Shown piece after piece: positions 16,196 to 25,888 of a stretch of DNA of 64,000 nucleotides (the stretch's first letter is position 1; each line of letters opens with the position of its first letter). Source of the DNA: Crossiella sp. SN42. Its GTDB lineage: Bacteria > Actinomycetota > Actinomycetes > Mycobacteriales > Pseudonocardiaceae. The position numbers and the translations under genes are program-made. The notes under the pieces were generated by a model. It did not search any database, was not told where the DNA came from, and saw nothing but the letters and a program-made list of their open reading frames with translations. Where the stretch lies: positions 62,001-126,000 of the forward strand of contig NZ_JAMHIV010000015.1 in assembly GCF_023897065.1 (NCBI RefSeq), written 5' to 3'.

Positions 16196-19100
16196 TCAGC
16201 GCGGCGGCGGGCAGGTTCGCTGGTAGGGCGTGTCCGGTAGGTGCTGTCGCCACTGATGCTCATCGAGTGGGTCAAGGGTGCTGCAGAGACGGGTGACTGC
16301 CCGCTCGAGGTTGAGATCCACGATGCGCACGGTGTTGGTGCCGTCACCGACAAGAAGTCGGTCTCCAGGAAGCAATGCAAGAACCGCCTCAGGCTTAGGC
16401 CCGATCAGCAGCTCACCGCCGGTCCACGCGTAATGATTCCGCTCCCCAGCTCTCCACCTCCGCACGGTCTGGTCCGCGCTGGCCGTGATGACGGTATGGC
16501 CGTCCGGTGCCCACTCCACCGCGGTGATGTCCTTGGTGTGCCCGGTCAACGGCTCCGGCAACAACACGGGAAGATTGGTCTCCCGCACGTTCCAGAGCCG
16601 CGCCACCGGTTCCGCGCTGCTTTCGGCGAGAGTGCTGCCATCGGGGCTGAAGGCCAACAATCCACCGGTTCCGGCCCCTACCGCGGACCCACGCTGCTGT
16701 GGGTGGTCGGGATCGCTGACCTGCCAGAGGGTGATGCGCCGGCCGGCGCTCACGGTGGCGACTACTTGCCCGTCGGGGCGAAAGGCCATCGAGCGGATTT
16801 TGCTGCCGTGGCGAAGTGTGCCCAGTGGCCGGGGATGGGCAGGATTGCTGATGTCCCACAGTCGTGCGGTGTGGTCGTCGTCGTTGACCATGAGCAGGCG
16901 CCCATCCGGGCTCAGCGCGAGCGCGGTGGTGGATGTACTGCCGAGCCGGATCTCTGCGCGCTGCACCGGCCGGCTCGGGTCGGAGACATCCAGCAGCCGG
17001 ACCAGAGAGGTGTTGGTCAGAGCCACCAGCAGTGTGCCGTCAGGGCTGAATCGGACCTGTGTCCGGCACTGCTCACAGTGCCCGCGCACGGCTGGCGGCT
17101 CGATACGCGCCATCTCCCTTGGCCGGTGACCGGTCTCGGTGGACCAGAGGTGGATCACGTCGCGGGCGTCGCCGAATGCGATCAGGTCACCGCGCGGCCG
17201 TGTGGCGACCGCGTCGATACGGGTGTGGTGCTCGGGTAGAAGGTCGGGAGGCACGTTCCACAGCCGGATCCGTCCGTCGCTGGTCGCGGTGACCAGTGTC
17301 GCGCCGTCCGCGCTGAAGGAGACGGTCCGCATGCTGTGGCCCTCTACAGACAGCGAATGGCCGAGCTTGCTGACCCGGTTGAGGTCTGCGACGTTCCACA
17401 GCAGAACCGCGTCATTTCCGGCCGTAGCGAGCACAGTGCCCTGGTTGTTGAACTGCACACGCCACACCGGGCCGTCCTCCACCGGCAGTGGCGCGCCAAG
17501 TGGGGTGCCATCGGAGACCCGCCACAGTTGGGCGCCGCCCTGCGTGCCTCCGGTGGCGAGCACGGTTCCATCCGGGCTGAAGGCGATGCTCATCAGTCTG
17601 CTCGCTGTCGTGCTGTGCAGCACCGCAGTGCCCCGGCCCTGCCCTCGGCTCGCGTCCCCAAATCTCCAGGTCTGCGTTTCCGTTCCTTCGCCACTGGCTA
17701 CACCGCGCAAGACCCGAGGCGCTCGGCCGGGACGATCGACTTGCCAGAGCTGGGTCAGCCCATCCTCACCTGCCGTGGCAAGAGTGCCCCCATCGGGGCT
17801 GAAGGCGACCGTGTGCAACGCTGCGGCGCCACTGGGCCACTCCGCGGTGAGCTTGGCGTGACCAGGGTCGCTCATCTCCCACAGACGTACAGTTCCGTCG
17901 ATGTGCACTGTGGCCAGTATGCGCTCTGCGGGGTGGAAGGCGAGATCAGCGACGGGGGCACGCGCTGCGGGAAGCAGTTCGGGCAATCGCACCGGATGCG
18001 CCGGGTCGGTGATCCGCCACAGCAGGGTCCGCCCGCGCTGCCCCGCCGCCAACACACCACCGTCTGGGCTGATCTCCGGGGACGAGAGCTCGCCACCGGG
18101 GTCGGCGACGGGCTTGCCAATCGGACTGAGCCGCTGGTGCTCACGCGCGTCCCACAGCCGGACCACGCCGTCGTCACCGGCACTGACCACCAGCTTGCCA
18201 TCCCTGCTGTAGTCAGCCTCAGTACTGCCGCCATGATGAGCGTGGACGCCGGTAGCCGACGGCCGGGGTCGACTGCCCAGCAACCGGGCCTGCACGGCCG
18301 CATCCTGGGGTCGTAGGCGGTGGGCGGCCAGCAGGAGCTTCGCCGACAGCGTCGAGTCTGTGTGGGCGAGCCGGTCGGCCTCGGCAACAAGCTTTTGGTA
18401 GGTGGCATCATCGCGCTGTTGCGCCGCGATCCCCCATTGCACGCTGGCGACCACCGCGGTCAGACAGGCGACCAAGGCGAAGACGACCACCGCGACGACC
18501 AGCTGCCGCTGTCTGCGGGTACGCCGTCGCCCGTGCGCGACCTCGGTGTCCCTCTCATGTCGGGAAGCGGCGAGGAACTCGCTTTCCCGCGCCGTCATGG
18601 ACGACTCTGGTGTCTGTACCCAGTCCAGTGCCTGGTCCAGGCGGGTACCGCGGTAAAGACCGGCCGGGTCGCGGTCCAGGGATTCCCAGGTGGCGGCGGC
18701 CTCGGTGAGCTGGCGGTGCACGCGCAGGCCCTCGCGGTTGGTGGTGAGCCAGTCGTGCAGGCGGGGCCAGCTGCGCAACAGCACCTCGTGGCTGATCTCC
18801 AGGGTGCCGGCATCGGCGGTGATCAGGCGTGCGGCGGTGAGCGCGGTGATGACGTGCGCGGCCTGCGAGGAGTCATCGAGTTCAGCGCGGCTGACTCTGC
18901 GGCGGGTGTCCTCGGTGCCCTCACCGAAGGCGGTCAGCCGCAGGAAGAGGTCCTTGGCGAAGTCCTGACCCGCCGGGTCGAGAGCGGCGTACACGGTTTC
19001 GGCCGTGCGCGCGATGGCGTGCGCGATGCCGCCGGCCTCGTGATAGCCGCGCAGCGTGAGGGTGTTGCCGCGGCGGCGCCGCCAGGTTTCCAACAGGGCG

Positions 19101-20116
19101 TGAGAAAGCAGCGGCAGCGCGCCTGGCCGGCCCGCGGCCTCGGTCATCACCACCGCCAGCAGTGCGCTTTCCACCCGCTGGCCAGTTTCCAGGGCCGGGC
19201 GGGTGACGGCCTCGCGGAGCTCGTCGGTGGTCATCGCCCCGAGGAGCACTTGGGCGTCCTGCAGGGCCTTGGCCAGCTCCGGGTGTGCGGCACAGTGGGT
19301 GAGGAAGTCGGTGCGCACACCGAGCACTACGCGCACACGGCTGGTCTCAGCCCGCACCGCGGACAGGAGCAGGCCGAGGAAGGCCTCCCGTTCCCTCTGA
19401 TCGGAGCAGAGGGTGAAGACCTCCTCGAACTGGTCGATGACCACGAACAAATCTTCGTCGACCTCGGCCAGCAGTTGCCGGGCCACCAGGTGCAGTCCGT
19501 CAGTCCCGGCCAGAAGATCATCGCGCAGGGCAATGGCTGAACGATGGGTGAGCACGGCCAGTCTCACCGCGCATTCCTCTACCGGCCGTTGACCAGGGGT
19601 CATCAGCAGCACCGGCCCGCGCTGGCTCAACCGGGGGAGCACCCCGGCTCGCAGCACCGAGGACTTCCCTGCTCCTGATGCCCCGAACAAAGCGAGGAAC
19701 CGCTGCTCAGCGCACCGGTGCACTAGTGTGCGCACGATGTCGTCCCGGCCGAAGAATCGCGCGGAGTCCTCGATTTGGAATGCGCCCAGCCCGACGTATG
19801 GGGCGTCGCCGAAGTCGGCGTGAAGATCGGGACTTGATTCAGATCGGGGCGCGAGTTCCGCTGAAGTCGAGCGCCATCGCTGTTCCCATTCGGTCTCATC
19901 ACCTCCGCACGCGCGCACGAACGCCAGCGTCGCGGCCAGGCTAGGCAGTCGCTTGCCTCCAGCGGCGTCGACGAGGGTGGTCGGCGAGTAGTGACTGCGC
20001 CTGGCCAGCTCCCGGTAGGTCGGGTTCCCCGCCGCGGCGCGGAGTTTCCGCAGTTCACGAGCGAAACAGGTGAGCGGCCCGGTGTCGGGCGGCAGCGGTT
20101 GTTCAGCGCGCGGCAT
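16196..20116 (-). CDS. HTH / nSTAND NTPase / WD40-repeat protein
   Basis: About 1306 aa from the ATG at 20116 (GGGGAC just upstream; GTG 20179 is also in frame). Order of parts: an Xre-like helix-turn-helix (about 15-75, FARELRKLRAAAGNPTYREL); a STAND-type NTPase with Walker A GASGAGKSS and Walker B LFVVIDQFEEVF; a helical region; one transmembrane segment (LVVAVVVFALVACLTAVVAS, about 535-555); and a long C-terminal WD40 propeller region with many FSPDG, LA(T/S)(A/G) and VRLW motifs. Proteins of this build are signal-responsive switches in actinomycetes: the propeller senses a ligand and the NTPase changes state. Some relatives take part in antiphage defence or secondary-metabolism control, and nothing here decides between these. 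It is divergent from the small secreted protein at 20328. Confidence 0.85.
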   Translation of the reverse strand: MPRAEQPLPPDTGPLTCFARELRKLRAAAGNPTYRELARRSHYSPTTLVDAAGGKRLPSLAATLAFVRACGGDETEWEQRWRSTSAELAPRSESSPDLHADFGDAPYVGLGAFQIEDSARFFGRDDIVRTLVHRCAEQRFLALFGASGAGKSSVLRAGVLPRLSQRGPVLLMTPGQRPVEECAVRLAVLTHRSAIALRDDLLAGTDGLHLVARQLLAEVDEDLFVVIDQFEEVFTLCSDQREREAFLGLLLSAVRAETSRVRVVLGVRTDFLTHCAAHPELAKALQDAQVLLGAMTTDELREAVTRPALETGQRVESALLAVVMTEAAGRPGALPLLSHALLETWRRRRGNTLTLRGYHEAGGIAHAIARTAETVYAALDPAGQDFAKDLFLRLTAFGEGTEDTRRRVSRAELDDSSQAAHVITALTAARLITADAGTLEISHEVLLRSWPRLHDWLTTNREGLRVHRQLTEAAATWESLDRDPAGLYRGTRLDQALDWVQTPESSMTARESEFLAASRHERDTEVAHGRRRTRRQRQLVVAVVVFALVACLTAVVASVQWGIAAQQRDDATYQKLVAEADRLAHTDSTLSAKLLLAAHRLRPQDAAVQARLLGSRPRPSATGVHAHHGGSTEADYSRDGKLVVSAGDDGVVRLWDAREHQRLSPIGKPVADPGGELSSPEISPDGGVLAAGQRGRTLLWRITDPAHPVRLPELLPAARAPVADLAFHPAERILATVHIDGTVRLWEMSDPGHAKLTAEWPSGAAALHTVAFSPDGGTLATAGEDGLTQLWQVDRPGRAPRVLRGVASGEGTETQTWRFGDASRGQGRGTAVLHSTTASRLMSIAFSPDGTVLATGGTQGGAQLWRVSDGTPLGAPLPVEDGPVWRVQFNNQGTVLATAGNDAVLLWNVADLNRVSKLGHSLSVEGHSMRTVSFSADGATLVTATSDGRIRLWNVPPDLLPEHHTRIDAVATRPRGDLIAFGDARDVIHLWSTETGHRPREMARIEPPAVRGHCEQCRTQVRFSPDGTLLVALTNTSLVRLLDVSDPSRPVQRAEIRLGSTSTTALALSPDGRLLMVNDDDHTARLWDISNPAHPRPLGTLRHGSKIRSMAFRPDGQVVATVSAGRRITLWQVSDPDHPQQRGSAVGAGTGGLLAFSPDGSTLAESSAEPVARLWNVRETNLPVLLPEPLTGHTKDITAVEWAPDGHTVITASADQTVRRWRAGERNHYAWTGGELLIGPKPEAVLALLPGDRLLVGDGTNTVRIVDLNLERAVTRLCSTLDPLDEHQWRQHLPDTPYQRTCPPPR

Positions 20117-20327
20117 GGCGTCCCCAGGTGGCCCTCTCGGTGATCGGATCCTGTTGCACGGCTCCTGCTGCCGTGACACCGATCAACTCTGCGTCCATTA
20201 GACATCACCACGTCGCACCGCCGAAGCGGTTCGGCCTCAGCAAATCTCGATCATCATGCTCATCAACAGCAAGGTCGCGGTTGATGCGACGCTCACAGCG
20301 CGCCGCTGCGTCCAGAAAGGACCGTTC

Positions 20328-20702
20328 ATGAGGTTCAATCGTAAAATTCTTTCGGTTGTCGCGACAGCGGCAGCAGCCGTGCTCATGTCGATGGCTTCGG
20401 CCGCACCATCGTCCGCCGCACCGACATCTCCCGCACCGGCGTCCGCCACACCGGCTGCCTTGGCACACTGCCCCAACGGCGTCATGGAGGCGCGATACGA
20501 CGCGAACGTCTACAGCGGCTGGAATAGCTTTCGGGTCATCGGCCACGTCAAAAGGGGCGATCGGGTCGCCTGCAACACGGGTTACGACCTCGGTCGCCGG
20601 TACACCGCATGCGGCGTGACCAAAGGCAACGGTTGGGTCCGGCTGGTTCGCAGTGACGGCGTCTTGGGCTGGTCGCCACAGGGGTGCTTCGCCGACCTGT
20701 GA
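20328..20702 (+). CDS. Small secreted SH3-like protein
   Basis: A 124-aa exported protein. ATG 20328 has AAAGGA 6 nt upstream and begins the signal peptide (RKILSVVATAAAAVLMSM, cleavage near SSA). After a Pro/Ala/Ser linker comes a domain of about 75 residues with four cysteines and the pattern YDANVYSGWNSFRVIGHVKRGDR, GWVRLVRSDGVLGW and CF, resembling a bacterial SH3 (SH3b) fold. It may bind cell-wall material or another secreted protein. A relative of the same build follows at 21093. Confidence 0.7.
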   Translation: MRFNRKILSVVATAAAAVLMSMASAAPSSAAPTSPAPASATPAALAHCPNGVMEARYDANVYSGWNSFRVIGHVKRGDRVACNTGYDLGRRYTACGVTKGNGWVRLVRSDGVLGWSPQGCFADL

Positions 20703-21092
20703 CCCACTGAACGACGAGGCGTTCGGGGAGTTGAATCGTCTCATCAACAGACAATCCTGAAGTATTTAAAGACAGAGTTTCAAGGAATGGAACGTGGTTC
20801 ATTTCAGCAACCGCAGCATTAGTAGCTGTCACTACTACCATGCTCGGGCTAGTCCTGACACAACGCCTCCACTGCAGCTGCGGGTGTCATTTAATCGCTT
20901 GTCTGACCCGAGTCCATTGAGGTTGCCCGTCGCGCTCCTGCGGGGTTCTCATCGCGTGACACTGCACTCTGCCACCTCAATGTGAAAGTCATCGGTTTCC
21001 TGTTTTAATGTCAGACGTCGAATCATCGACCCTGACAACTCTGTCGCAGTACACCGCAATTTCCCGATTCTCTATCAGGAGGGATGCAATAG
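20703..21092. other. Intergenic region between two small secreted-protein genes
   Basis: These 390 bases are noticeably richer in A+T than most of the window (for example around 20755-20780 and 20995-21015), as expected of a promoter region. No gene or clear hairpin is seen. AGGAGGG near its right end is the ribosome binding site of the next gene. Confidence 0.4.
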
Positions 21093-21452
21093 ATGCGCCG
21101 CTCGCGAATAGCGGCAGCCGGTGGCGGAATTTTTATCAGCCTGGCCTCGATCGCCACTTCAACCTCCGGAGCACCTGCGCCAGCGCCAATCGCGAAATCA
21201 GCCGTCATGATCGGCTTCACGTGTTCGACCGGCCAAGTGCGGGTCGACAGAGTGCCCGTGAACTTTCGCACCGAACCTCGGGGGGATGCTCCAGTGATCG
21301 GTCGTCCTCCTCTCGGTTCGGTCTGGGTGTGCGATTGGTTTGCTGTTGGTGGCCGCGACACCTGCGACGGGGTGAATGGCAACAGCTGGCTCCGCATTTG
21401 GATCGGCGATCGATGGGGATACGCGGTGGCACATTGCTTCCGCGACATCTGA
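21093..21452 (+). CDS. Second small secreted SH3-like protein
   Basis: A 119-aa protein with a signal peptide (RRSRIAAAGGGIFISLASIA, cleavage near SGA) and an SH3-like domain: VPVNFRTEPRGDAPVIG, LGSVWVCDWF, NSWLRIWIGDRWGYAVAHCF. It has four cysteines placed much as in the neighbour at 20328. AGGAGGG lies 9 nt before the ATG. The 'NFRTEP' start and 'GYA' end are typical of SH3b domains. It is probably a paralogue of its neighbour; ligand and function are unknown. Confidence 0.7.
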   Translation: MRRSRIAAAGGGIFISLASIATSTSGAPAPAPIAKSAVMIGFTCSTGQVRVDRVPVNFRTEPRGDAPVIGRPPLGSVWVCDWFAVGGRDTCDGVNGNSWLRIWIGDRWGYAVAHCFRDI

Positions 21453-21748
21453 CCAATCCCTAGGACTAACCCAGAGGCGGGACACGGGCCGCGCGGCAGG
21501 CGCCAGCCCGGCCAGCTGCGCTCTTCCCTCGAAGAACACGCAACTGGCCGGGCCTGGGGCAGCTCGACACGGCAACGGCAGCACGAGGTCATCCCCGCGG
21601 GGCCCTGCCATCACCGGCGAGCATCACCGGTAGGGAGGTCGATTCAACCGCGTATCTGGACGACGGTCTTCGGGTTCACCTGCACCGCTTCGCAGTCCTC
21701 CTAGACCACCCATGGATTCGGCCGAGTACTGGAAGCAGGGACGCAACC

Positions 21749-22171
21749 TCAGCCCAGTTGGGTCGAGCGGTGTGAGGAAATGTTGTGCCACAACGCCTGA
21801 CCGGAGCCGGGACCGGTGATCGGGTCGAAGTGCCACTGGCGCAGGTCGTTCAGGATGACCCCGCGGTGGACTCCTCGGCGTGCGCCGGAGTAGTTGGTAC
21901 CCCAGTGCACCCAGACGTCGTCCAGAGCTCCGGCATGGCCGTCGTTGTGCAAGGACTCCATCCGGTTCCGGCAAGCGCCCAAGTTCGAGACGTTGCCGAG
22001 ATAACCACCGCAGAAGTTCGTCCGGTTAAGGCCGTTGCAGTACCTCATCTGCCCGCTGGCCTGCACTCCCGTCGGAGCGGGCTCGGCTGCGGCCTGTGCC
22101 TGGGCTGGCACGACCGCCAGGGCCGCCAGCGCCGTGGCGGCGCCGGCCAGCGCGGTTCGGATCTTGTTCAC
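21749..22171 (-). CDS. Secreted protein resembling peptidase inhibitor family I36
   Basis: A 140-aa protein starting at GTG 22171 with GGGGAG upstream. Its signal peptide (VNKIRTALAGAATALAALAV) ends near AQA. The mature part shows FCGGYLGNVSNL, NDGHAGALDDVWVHWGTNYSG, HRGVILN and HNISS, with three cysteines. This order (Cys-Gly-Gly start, ND motif, final N-x-I-S-S) resembles the beta/gamma-crystallin-like I36 inhibitors of actinomycetes, whose known member inhibits a metalloprotease. Inhibition here is not shown. The decayed lipoprotein gene lies directly upstream on the same strand. Confidence 0.6.
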   Translation of the reverse strand: MNKIRTALAGAATALAALAVVPAQAQAAAEPAPTGVQASGQMRYCNGLNRTNFCGGYLGNVSNLGACRNRMESLHNDGHAGALDDVWVHWGTNYSGARRGVHRGVILNDLRQWHFDPITGPGSGQALWHNISSHRSTQLG

Positions 22172-22197
22172 GATCTCTCCCCTGTCTCTATTCCCCA

Positions 22198-23022
22198 TCA
22201 CGCGCCCGCGATGAGGGCACGGGCTTGTGGCAGCGCGGCCGCACGCATCCGGTGATAGGCATCGACCTGCTGCTGGTGCTCGCGCTTGAGCGCGGCGGAG
22301 TGCTCGGCGGCGAGGGCCGCGGAGCACTCGCTGAGCTTGAAGCTGAGGGCGCAACTCGCCTCGGTGGTGGCCAAGACGCGTTCGGCCTCAAGTACCCTTG
22401 GGCAAGCTCGCGCGCAGTGCCTCTGGGCTGTCGAACGGGTGCCCCGCGGCTCGCATGCACTCAGCCCACGATGGCAGCGCCTCGGCGAACCGCGGATCGG
22501 CCAGTACCCGGCCGATGGTCATCGACTCCAAGGCCTCGATCGTCGATTGCGCCTGGAACCAGGCCCCGGCCTCGCCGTAGAGAACGCGGTAGGCCTCGGC
22601 CTGGCATCCCTGGTCGCTGCGGGCGAGCACGAGCCCGTCGGGGTGCGCGCCGTCAGGCCCTCTGGCCGTTCACCGTCGAGGACGACGGGCAACCGCGCGC
22701 GGCGGTGCTCCGGGAGCGAGTCGGCGTAACGGCGGTTGGGGTCGTTCTGTCGTACCGCGGCTACCTCATCGTCCAGGTCCCGGCCATAGCCGTATTGCCT
22801 GGCCCAGTCGGGGCCGTCCACGACGTAGGGGAACTCTCGCATCGCCGGCACCGGACGGGCCGGAGTGGGCCAGTACTCAAGCCCCGCGGCCCGCAAACAC
22901 CGGCGCAGCAACACCTGCTCCGCGGTGTGCAAAATTTCCCGCTCGTCCACCGGCGTGGGTGTCTGCGGTGCTGGCGGGGCGCATCCCGCCAGCAGCCCCA
23001 GCCCCAGCACAACCCCAACCAC
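22198..23022 (-). pseudogene. Lipoprotein gene broken by two frameshifts
   Basis: Three consecutive frames together make one protein of about 270 aa. The first has a lipobox (LGLGLLAGCAP) and EILHTAEQVLLRRCLRAAGL. Near 22635 the coding passes to a second frame (LARSDQGCQAEAYRVLYGEA, FAEALPSWAECMRAAG). Near 22390 it passes to a third (EAERVLATTEASCAL, EHQQQVDAYHRMRA). The Cys-rich helical content suggests a surface lipoprotein of unknown role. Two shifts in one gene point to decay, though sequencing error cannot be ruled out. The start is uncertain; GTG 23022 is the best guess. Confidence 0.65.
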
Positions 23023-23190
23023 CGTGCCGCTGTCATCCCCACGCCCCCTGCTCCTGTCCTCGCACCCCCACTGTGCCGGCCGCACCGAGCTGGCCGAACT
23101 GTTGTAGGAAGCCATGGTCACCGTCGGCGCGATGAGTACCGAGGAGACCCGCCAATCAATCCTCGGACCCGCCCGCGTAGTCGAAACGCC

Positions 23191-23619
23191 CTGCTGACCC
23201 GCCTCGCGCGCCGGATACCGCTGGAGAACTCGCTCGCCTCCGGACAGGGAAACAGCGCCTTCAGTCCGGACGGCACCCTCATCGCCTCAGCCGGCGACCA
23301 AGGTCGGGTGGAGATCCACCACTGGCAAGAGGACTCGCCTGTCCACGGACTGCAAACCAATGCCGGTGTCGCACCGCCGCTGCGGTTCAGTCCCGACGGC
23401 CGGTTCCTCGCTGCCGGAGCAGCGGGCAACACGGTCACCGTGTGGGAGACCGCGACCTTTCAGCGATGGGCGTCGCCTCGCGGCCACACCGAACGAGTGC
23501 TCGATCTGGACTGGGCGCCGGACAGCCGATCCCTGGCCAGCGCCAGCCAGGATCGCACCATCGTGCTGTGGCAGCTGGATGCTGAGGAGGTCACGGAGGA
23601 TTTGTCCACCTGGCTCTGA
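23191..23619 (+). pseudogene. WD40-repeat protein fragment
   Basis: A C-terminal piece of a WD40 protein with about three repeats: AFSPDGTLIASAGDQG, RFSPDGRFLAAGAAGN with VTVWETA, and DWAPDSRSLASASQDRT with IVLWQLD. There is no credible start codon or upstream domain in frame, and WD40 propellers need more blades, so this is a remnant. It could come from a relative of the HTH/STAND/WD40 gene at 16-20 kb. Confidence 0.6.
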
Positions 23620-24059
23620 AATTCGGTCTACGACAACAACCTGGACCAGGTACGGCACTGCCCAAGCCGATGAAATCGACCCGGACTTCGACGGGTGGTC
23701 AACCAGAAAACCTGACTACAAGCCGGTTCTTCAATGCGCTTCGGGGGTCTGCACCGACTAGGCGGTCCGGCTGGTCAGCCGCGGGGCGATTTCACCGGAC
23801 AGGGACAGAGGATCTGGTGCGTTTTCTCGCCCTGCCCGGATGCTTCGACCGCTCGTCCGATGCTGGCCTCGTCCTACGCTTGTGCCGTCTTCGCAGCGCA
23901 AGTAGGCACGGGAGAGTCCGGGACCAACGTCGCCGGCGCGGCGGTGTTCTACAGCGCTGTGTGCGGCTTCGTGTCCTCTACTTGGCTGAGGAACGCACCG
24001 GCCGGTGGTGGTGAGCTCACCTCATCACCACCGGCCAACAGCTGTCGGTCCCGCTCGAC
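23620..24059. other. No supported gene (23.62-24.06 kb)
   Basis: About 440 bases between the WD40 remnant and the second pseudo-protease gene, convergent with the latter. Only short frames of poor composition are present; no hairpin or RNA was found by eye. Confidence 0.4.
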
Positions 24060-25769
24060 TCACTTGCCCCAGGTGTCGTGCTGGACGGGTTTGCCGTTTT
24101 CCCACCACCAGTGCCCGAGTTCTCCGTCAGGGCTCATGGTGAAGGCGAACACCCGCTGTTCGTCGAACCACACGTGCGCGGTCGGGTCTCCGGTGATCGG
24201 CGTGCCCGGCCAGGTTTCGCGGTCGATGACATCGGGGCGTCGCGTGTCCCACACCCAGTGCCGCAGTTCTCCACCGGGACCGCGGCCGAAGACGTGCTGC
24301 TGCTCGCCGTAGGGGAATCCGGCGGGCTTGCCCTCGATCTGGCCGCCCCAGTTGTCCTGCTTGAACGCATCCGCCCACAGCCAGTGCTCCAGGGTGCCGT
24401 TGAGCCCGCGGGCGAAGACGTGCTGCTGTCCCTGCCACAGGTAACCGGTGGGATCGCTGCTGATCTTCGGGCCCTGCCACACCTCAGAAGTCAGGCGTTC
24501 GGCACGGGCGTCCCACACCCAGTGCACCAGCTGGGAGTCCTTGTCCCTGGCGAAGACGTGCTGTTGCTCGCCGTCGGCGAACCCGGCCGGGTTGCCGACC
24601 AGCTGCCCGCCCCAGCTGTCGTGCCGGAGCGACCCGGCCCAGATCCAGTGCGCCAGCGAGCCGTCCTCGGCGCGGGCGAAGACGTGCTGTTCGCCCTTCC
24701 AGGTATAGGCCACCGGGTCGCTGGTGATTTTCGGGCCGTTCCAGGTCTCGTGCCCGACTACCTCGGGGTTGGCGGCGTTCCAGTTCCAGTGGCGCAGGCT
24801 GCCGTCGGGGCCGCGGCCGAAGACGTGCTGCTGGTCGCCGTCAGCGAAGGCGGCGGGGTTGCCGAGGAGCTGATGGCCCCAGGAGTTGCGTTCGACCCGG
24901 CCGTCGCGGGTCAGCCACCAGTGGGCGAGTTCGCCGTTTTGGGCGCGGGAGAAGACGTGCAGCTGGTTCTGCCAGGCGAACCCGACCGGGCTCGGGCGGT
25001 CGACGGTGGTGGTGCGCACCCAGTCGGCGATGCTGTCCACCCGCGCCAGCGTGCCGGTGCGCCGGGTCTCGGTCTCTTCCAGGCAGCCGCCTTGCCAGGC
25101 GGCGCTGACCAGTCCGAGCAGTTCCACCGCCTGGCCGCGCTGACGCAGCGCCGGCCCGCCGGCATCGCCCTTGCAGATACTGGCCGCGCTGGTGGTGGGT
25201 GAGACTGCGACGGAGGAAGCGCTCACGGAGGTCACGCCGTAGGTTCCGCTGTGCGGAGCACCCGGCACCCATTCGATGGCCGTACGCCCGTATCCGGCCA
25301 CCCGCAACACGTCACCGTCGGTGGGCGCCGTGCTGGTCACCGGCACCGGGGCGATGTCGGTGACCGGGAAGGCCAGCTTGACCAGGGCGACGTCCCGATC
25401 GTCCCTGGGCACGACCTCGAGCACCGGTGCTCGGTGCCCGGTCTTGCTTGAGAGAGGGTTGCGGCCCACGGTGACGGTGGTGAGCAGCTCCGGCGGGCCC
25501 GGCCGGACCTGCGTCCCTTTGCCGTCCTCGGCGAAGCAACTGCGGGCGGTGAGCACCCACTGCGGGGCCACCAGGGCACCGGAGCAGCTCCGTGTCTGTT
25601 CGCCGACCTCCACCTTCGCCAAGAACGGATAGGCACCTGCCGCCACCGGCTCCCCTACGGCAGCGTGTGCGGTGGTCACAGTGCCGGCGCCGATGACGCC
25701 GGCGCTGAGCACGGTCACCGCGGTGATGGCGGCGCCGAGGGCACGCCTTGTTCGCTGTTTGTTCTGCAC
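24060..25769 (-). CDS. Secreted trypsin-fold pseudo-protease with PLL-type beta-propeller
   Basis: About 569 aa from GTG 25769 (other in-frame starts up to 25841 exist). A signal peptide ends near TTAHA. Residues 37-275 are an S1 trypsin fold with the catalytic His replaced by Ser77 (TARSC) and the catalytic Ser by Ala203 (GDAGGP); the Asp is kept (D126, RDVALVKL). The rest is a row of about seven beta-propeller blades with the motif QHVFARxxDGxLxHWxW, as in PLL-like bacterial lectins, which bind fucose or methylated sugars. The protein should therefore be a non-proteolytic secreted binder. It is paralogous to 2224-3912 in the protease part but has a different lectin, as if the binding domain had been swapped. 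It lies downstream of the second toxin and immunity genes on the same strand. Confidence 0.85.
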   Translation of the reverse strand: MQNKQRTRRALGAAITAVTVLSAGVIGAGTVTTAHAAVGEPVAAGAYPFLAKVEVGEQTRSCSGALVAPQWVLTARSCFAEDGKGTQVRPGPPELLTTVTVGRNPLSSKTGHRAPVLEVVPRDDRDVALVKLAFPVTDIAPVPVTSTAPTDGDVLRVAGYGRTAIEWVPGAPHSGTYGVTSVSASSVAVSPTTSAASICKGDAGGPALRQRGQAVELLGLVSAAWQGGCLEETETRRTGTLARVDSIADWVRTTTVDRPSPVGFAWQNQLHVFSRAQNGELAHWWLTRDGRVERNSWGHQLLGNPAAFADGDQQHVFGRGPDGSLRHWNWNAANPEVVGHETWNGPKITSDPVAYTWKGEQHVFARAEDGSLAHWIWAGSLRHDSWGGQLVGNPAGFADGEQQHVFARDKDSQLVHWVWDARAERLTSEVWQGPKISSDPTGYLWQGQQHVFARGLNGTLEHWLWADAFKQDNWGGQIEGKPAGFPYGEQQHVFGRGPGGELRHWVWDTRRPDVIDRETWPGTPITGDPTAHVWFDEQRVFAFTMSPDGELGHWWWENGKPVQHDTWGK

Positions 25770-25888
25770 TGCTGTCACATCCACCACTTCACCTGCGGTC
25801 CAGTGAACATTTGCGACCATTTCTCGGTTTCTGAGGCACATGCCTCTTGTCAGCTGGAATCCCTGGTCCTAAAAGGAGACCCGGGTAC

